Both the position numbers and the translations under genes were made by a program. A stretch of 64,000 bases of DNA from Bacteroidia bacterium. GTDB lineage: Bacteria; Bacteroidota; Bacteroidia; J057. The notes beneath the pieces were generated by a model that saw only the letters and a list, made by a program, of their open reading frames with translations, was not told the origin of the DNA and ran no database searches. This document shows, piece after piece, positions 61,354 to 64,000 of this stretch (position 1 is the stretch's first letter; each line of letters opens with the position of its first letter). The stretch covers positions 62,001 to 126,000 of the forward strand of contig JALEFZ010000021.1 of the NCBI GenBank assembly GCA_022760475.1, read 5' to 3'.

Positions 61354-63999
61354 TTATTTACGACGACCGTTTTCCTCCTTAAGTAACTCTATTTGAGCTT
61401 TCAGTAGGTCAATCATTTCTTCCTGCTTCTCGATAACAATTTCCTGTTTTTCAATTGCCTTTTGCTGCTCCTGAATCCCCTTGATAATTACCGGGATCAG
61501 TTCGGTATAGGTAATGCCATAGTGGCCACCTTCCAGGACAGTTCCATCAGGAAGGCTAATGGAACCACTGTGCTTACTTACTACCTCATCAATTACACCT
61601 TCTACATCCTGAGCCAGGAGGCCTAACTGTCTCTGTCCAACAGCTCGGTGATTCATCTCGTAGGATACAGGATTTAGGCTCATCAATTCCTTGATGCCAT
61701 AGTTTAGGGGTTCAATATTTTTCTTAAGCCTTGCATCAGAAACAATATTGGCTGCACTGGTAAGGAACAAAGAATCGAATGGAGCGGAAGCTGATCCCAG
61801 GTCATAGCTGGAAGCTGCATTTGGAACAATCCCACTGTTTACTACCAATAAGGATGTGGTGAGGCTATCAGGTGTCCATGATGTACCATCATAGGTCAGG
61901 AATTCGCCATTGTCAGGTGTGGTAGCAGAAACAGGTGTTCCTTGTAATCCATCAACTGTTGGCGCTCCAAATGTTCCTCCAAGATCACCGGTAGCGGTTT
62001 CTGTATCTCTTACAAAGTCTGTCAAGTCAACAGTAGCGATGCTGCTGCTGAGCGATAGGATATCCCCTGTCAAATCCAGATCCTGAAGCTCGTTGGAGGC
62101 ATCTGCATCGGCATCATTGACAGAGTCTGCAGATGGAGTCCATTCGGCGCCGGTCCATTTAAGGATTTGCTGAGGCGTAGGCCCTGTAGCGGAGATGGGG
62201 TTACCTCTTAGGCCATCTACGATTGGGTTAGCGACGGTTCCGTCAAGGTCGCCTTGAGCGGTTTCTGTAACCCTCACAAAGTCTGTCAGGTCAACAGTAG
62301 CGGTGCTACTGCTAAGCGATAGGATATCTCCTGTCAAATCAAGGTCCTGAAGCTCGTTAGAGGCATCTGCATCGGCATCATTGACAGAGTCTGCAGAAGG
62401 AATCCATATAGCGCCATTCCACTTTAGTACTTCCTGAGCAGTTGGAGTATTCACAGAAACAGGATTTCCTTGAAGGCCATCTACGGTTAGATTCGGGAAG
62501 GTTCCGTTAAGGTCTCCTCCAGCAGTTTCTGAGTCCCTTACAAAGTCACTCAAGTCAATGGTCGCAGTGCTGCTGCTCAACGAAAGCACATCTCCAGTTA
62601 GATCCAGGTCCTGAAGCTCATTCGTTACATCTGCATCATCGTCATTGACTGAGTCAGTAGAAGGAATCCATATAGCCCCATTCCATTTTAGTACTTCCTG
62701 AGCAGTTGGAGTATTCACAGAAACAGGATTTCCTTGAAGGCCATCTACGGTTGGATTCGGGAAGGTTCCATTGAGGTCTCCTCCAGCAGTTTCTGAGTCC
62801 CTTACAAAATCGCTCAGGTCAATGGTCGCAGTGCTACTGCTCAACGAAAGTACATCTCCTGTTAAATCCAGGTCCTGAAGCTCATTTGTTGCATCTGCAT
62901 CATCGTCATTGACGGAGTCAGTAGAAGGGATCCATACAGCTCCATTCCATTTTAGAACTTCTTGAGCAGTTGGAGTATTCACAGAAACAGGATTTCCTTG
63001 AATTCTCTCTACGGTTAGTGCTGAGAAGAGTCCGGTTACATCTCCTTGAGCAACCGAAGTAATAGTCAGGTCATTTGTCGAATCGGTATCTCCAATGTTG
63101 ATGATGGTATTGGATGAAATGGCAATACCTGTTCCAGCTGTATAAACATCTGTTGGCAGTGTAACAGTATTTCCACTTGAGATCGTCAATTGATCACCCG
63201 CCAGAGAAAGTACCTGCAACTCGTTGGTTGCATCCGCATCATCATCTTCAACGGAGTCAGGAATTACCACTGAGTTGGTGCTGCTGATGCTCAAAGTTCT
63301 GCCAGTCAGGCTTAGGCTCTGAAGCTCGTTGGTAGCATCGGCATCGGCATCATCTACGGAATCAGCGGAAGGCACCCATTGGCTACCACTCCACTTAAGA
63401 ATGTTAGACAGTGAAGGAGTTGTATTGGATACCGGGAAGCCTTGAATTCCTGCCACAGTTGGATTCGGGAATACACCACTTAAGTCTCCGAGGGCTGCAG
63501 TACTTGTGGTAATGTCATCGGAACCATCCGCATCACCTGTATTGATGATGGTAGCACCTGAAAGGGCGATTCCGGTTCCACCTACGTAAGGAAGTGCAAC
63601 AGAATTTCCCTGTGATCCCGAGATGGTCAGGGTCGTACCTGTAATGGCAATTTTTTGCTGCTCATTTGTGGTATCTCTGTCCAGTTCCTGAGTCAGGGCC
63701 CATTGAGCTCCATCCCATAGCAGGACATCATTCAATGAAGGAGTTCCTGCTTCTACAGGGTTTCCTTGAATAGCATTTACATTTAGGCTAGAGAATACAC
63801 CATCTATGTCTCCACCCGCAGCTGTAGTATCTACAATGTCATCTGTATCGTCCACATCTCCGGTATTGAAGATGGTATTTGATCCATCAATGAAAATACC
63901 TGTACCAGCGTTGAAGCCCGCAGAACCTCCGGGGAGGGTAATGGTATTACCACCTGAGATGGTCAACTGATTTCCTACCAGACTTAGGCTTTGAATCTC
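61354..63999 (-). CDS. Repeat-rich surface protein with S74 chaperone-of-endosialidase domain, 5' partial
   Basis: The frame is open to the right edge, so the N-terminus is outside. Visible: repeated NELQxLSLxGxxLTISxxNxVxLP-type segments, then four 88-residue tandem repeats (residues about 350-705 of the visible part) of the VND-DADATNELQDLDLTGD type. A C-terminal S74 peptidase domain follows (SDARLKKNIEPLNYGIKELM, then GLLAQDVEGVIDEV), with the Ser-Asp autocleavage start, and a terminal coiled coil (KAIEKQEIVIEKQEEMIDLL). S74 domains trimerise beta-helical fibres and then cut themselves off. A trimeric surface fibre is likely. Phage genes are absent, so a chromosomal adhesin-like role is inferred. 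Confidence 0.85.
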   Translation of the reverse strand, partial: EIQSLSLVGNQLTISGGNTITLPGGSAGFNAGTGIFIDGSNTIFNTGDVDDTDDIVDTTAAGGDIDGVFSSLNVNAIQGNPVEAGTPSLNDVLLWDGAQWALTQELDRDTTNEQQKIAITGTTLTISGSQGNSVALPYVGGTGIALSGATIINTGDADGSDDITTSTAALGDLSGVFPNPTVAGIQGFPVSNTTPSLSNILKWSGSQWVPSADSVDDADADATNELQSLSLTGRTLSISSTNSVVIPDSVEDDDADATNELQVLSLAGDQLTISSGNTVTLPTDVYTAGTGIAISSNTIINIGDTDSTNDLTITSVAQGDVTGLFSALTVERIQGNPVSVNTPTAQEVLKWNGAVWIPSTDSVNDDDADATNELQDLDLTGDVLSLSSSTATIDLSDFVRDSETAGGDLNGTFPNPTVDGLQGNPVSVNTPTAQEVLKWNGAIWIPSTDSVNDDDADVTNELQDLDLTGDVLSLSSSTATIDLSDFVRDSETAGGDLNGTFPNLTVDGLQGNPVSVNTPTAQEVLKWNGAIWIPSADSVNDADADASNELQDLDLTGDILSLSSSTATVDLTDFVRVTETAQGDLDGTVANPIVDGLRGNPISATGPTPQQILKWTGAEWTPSADSVNDADADASNELQDLDLTGDILSLSSSIATVDLTDFVRDTETATGDLGGTFGAPTVDGLQGTPVSATTPDNGEFLTYDGTSWTPDSLTTSLLVVNSGIVPNAASSYDLGSASAPFDSLFLTSAANIVSDARLKKNIEPLNYGIKELMSLNPVSYEMNHRAVGQRQLGLLAQDVEGVIDEVVSKHSGSISLPDGTVLEGGHYGITYTELIPVIIKGIQEQQKAIEKQEIVIEKQEEMIDLLKAQIELLKEENGRRK
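61858..62913 (-). repeat. Four tandem 264-bp repeats inside the S74 fibre gene
   Basis: Units at about 62650-62913, 62386-62649, 62122-62385 and 61858-62121, each exactly 264 bases (88 codons), keeping frame. The first two are nearly identical at the DNA level; the third and fourth diverge more. Shared protein core: NELQDLDLTGD and LSLSSS. Recent in-frame duplication is evident, so copy number may vary between strains. Confidence 0.85.
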
Positions 64000-64000
64000 A

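Noticed and set aside
61354-63999. Prophage or tailocin because of tail-fibre-type S74 gene
   Set aside because: No capsid, terminase, sheath, baseplate or integrase gene is nearby. The partners carry T9SS and CARDB-type domains, which fits a chromosomal surface module.
1-64000. CRISPR array, tRNA or rRNA genes
   Set aside because: No regularly spaced short repeats were seen, and no cloverleaf or rRNA-like sequence was recognised by eye; a tRNAscan/Infernal run would be decisive.

Overview
This window reads as chromosomal DNA of a free-living member of the Bacteroidota, probably Cytophagales- or Saprospirales-like. The rank below phylum is inferred. The signs are several C-terminal type IX secretion (T9SS) sorting domains with a YPNP-type start, a TonB-dependent receptor with a carboxypeptidase-regulatory N-domain, DUF2279 and DUF5723-like outer-membrane families, lipoproteins, WG- and MORN-repeat proteins, and start sites without strong Shine-Dalgarno sequences. 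I saw no rRNA, tRNA, CRISPR array, transposase or integrase.

Layout. 1-7.1 kb: the end of a large secreted T9SS protein, a polytopic membrane protein, and a lipoprotein / outer-membrane barrel pair. 7.1-15 kb: a MORN-repeat protein, a DivIC/FtsB-like septum protein, asparaginyl-tRNA synthetase, and a histidine-degradation unit (hutH-hutU with a divergent LysR regulator). 15-20.8 kb: a compact minus-strand run of two family-4 glycosyltransferases, a third nucleotide-sugar-transferase-like protein, and unknown zinc-binding, membrane and exported proteins. 21-34.7 kb: secreted nuclease-like and lactonase-like enzymes, two short-chain dehydrogenases, a MaoC / ketoacyl reductase / acyl-CoA ligase set, a Crp-family regulator, small envelope proteins and an AcuI-type reductase. 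34.9-44 kb: a PKD/T9SS protein behind a terminator-like leader, TilS, a TPR lipoprotein, a CaiB-type CoA-transferase and a TonB receptor. 44-48.7 kb: two small unknown genes and a two-gene conflict-type operon. 48.8-58 kb: IspC, a short-chain dehydrogenase, a TPR/AAA+ operon, an M28 peptidase and an S8 peptidase. 58.8-64 kb: an M57 metalloprotease lipoprotein and a surface cluster ending in a repeat-rich S74 tail-fibre-type protein that runs off the window.

The most unusual locus is the minus-strand pair at 45007-48652. It encodes a divergent SIR2-like protein with a C-terminal helical adaptor-like region, translationally coupled (17-nt overlap) to a nSTAND1-type NTPase. The NTPase carries a transmembrane helix, a coiled coil and a C-terminal part that resembles the periplasmic C-terminal domains of GldM, the T9SS/gliding motor protein. 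If that resemblance is real, the protein would link a cytoplasmic STAND switch to a periplasmic GldM-like sensor, possibly watching the T9SS or the cell envelope. The two canonical NAD-site residues of SIR2 appear to be replaced. All family calls come from motif reading; no database search was possible.
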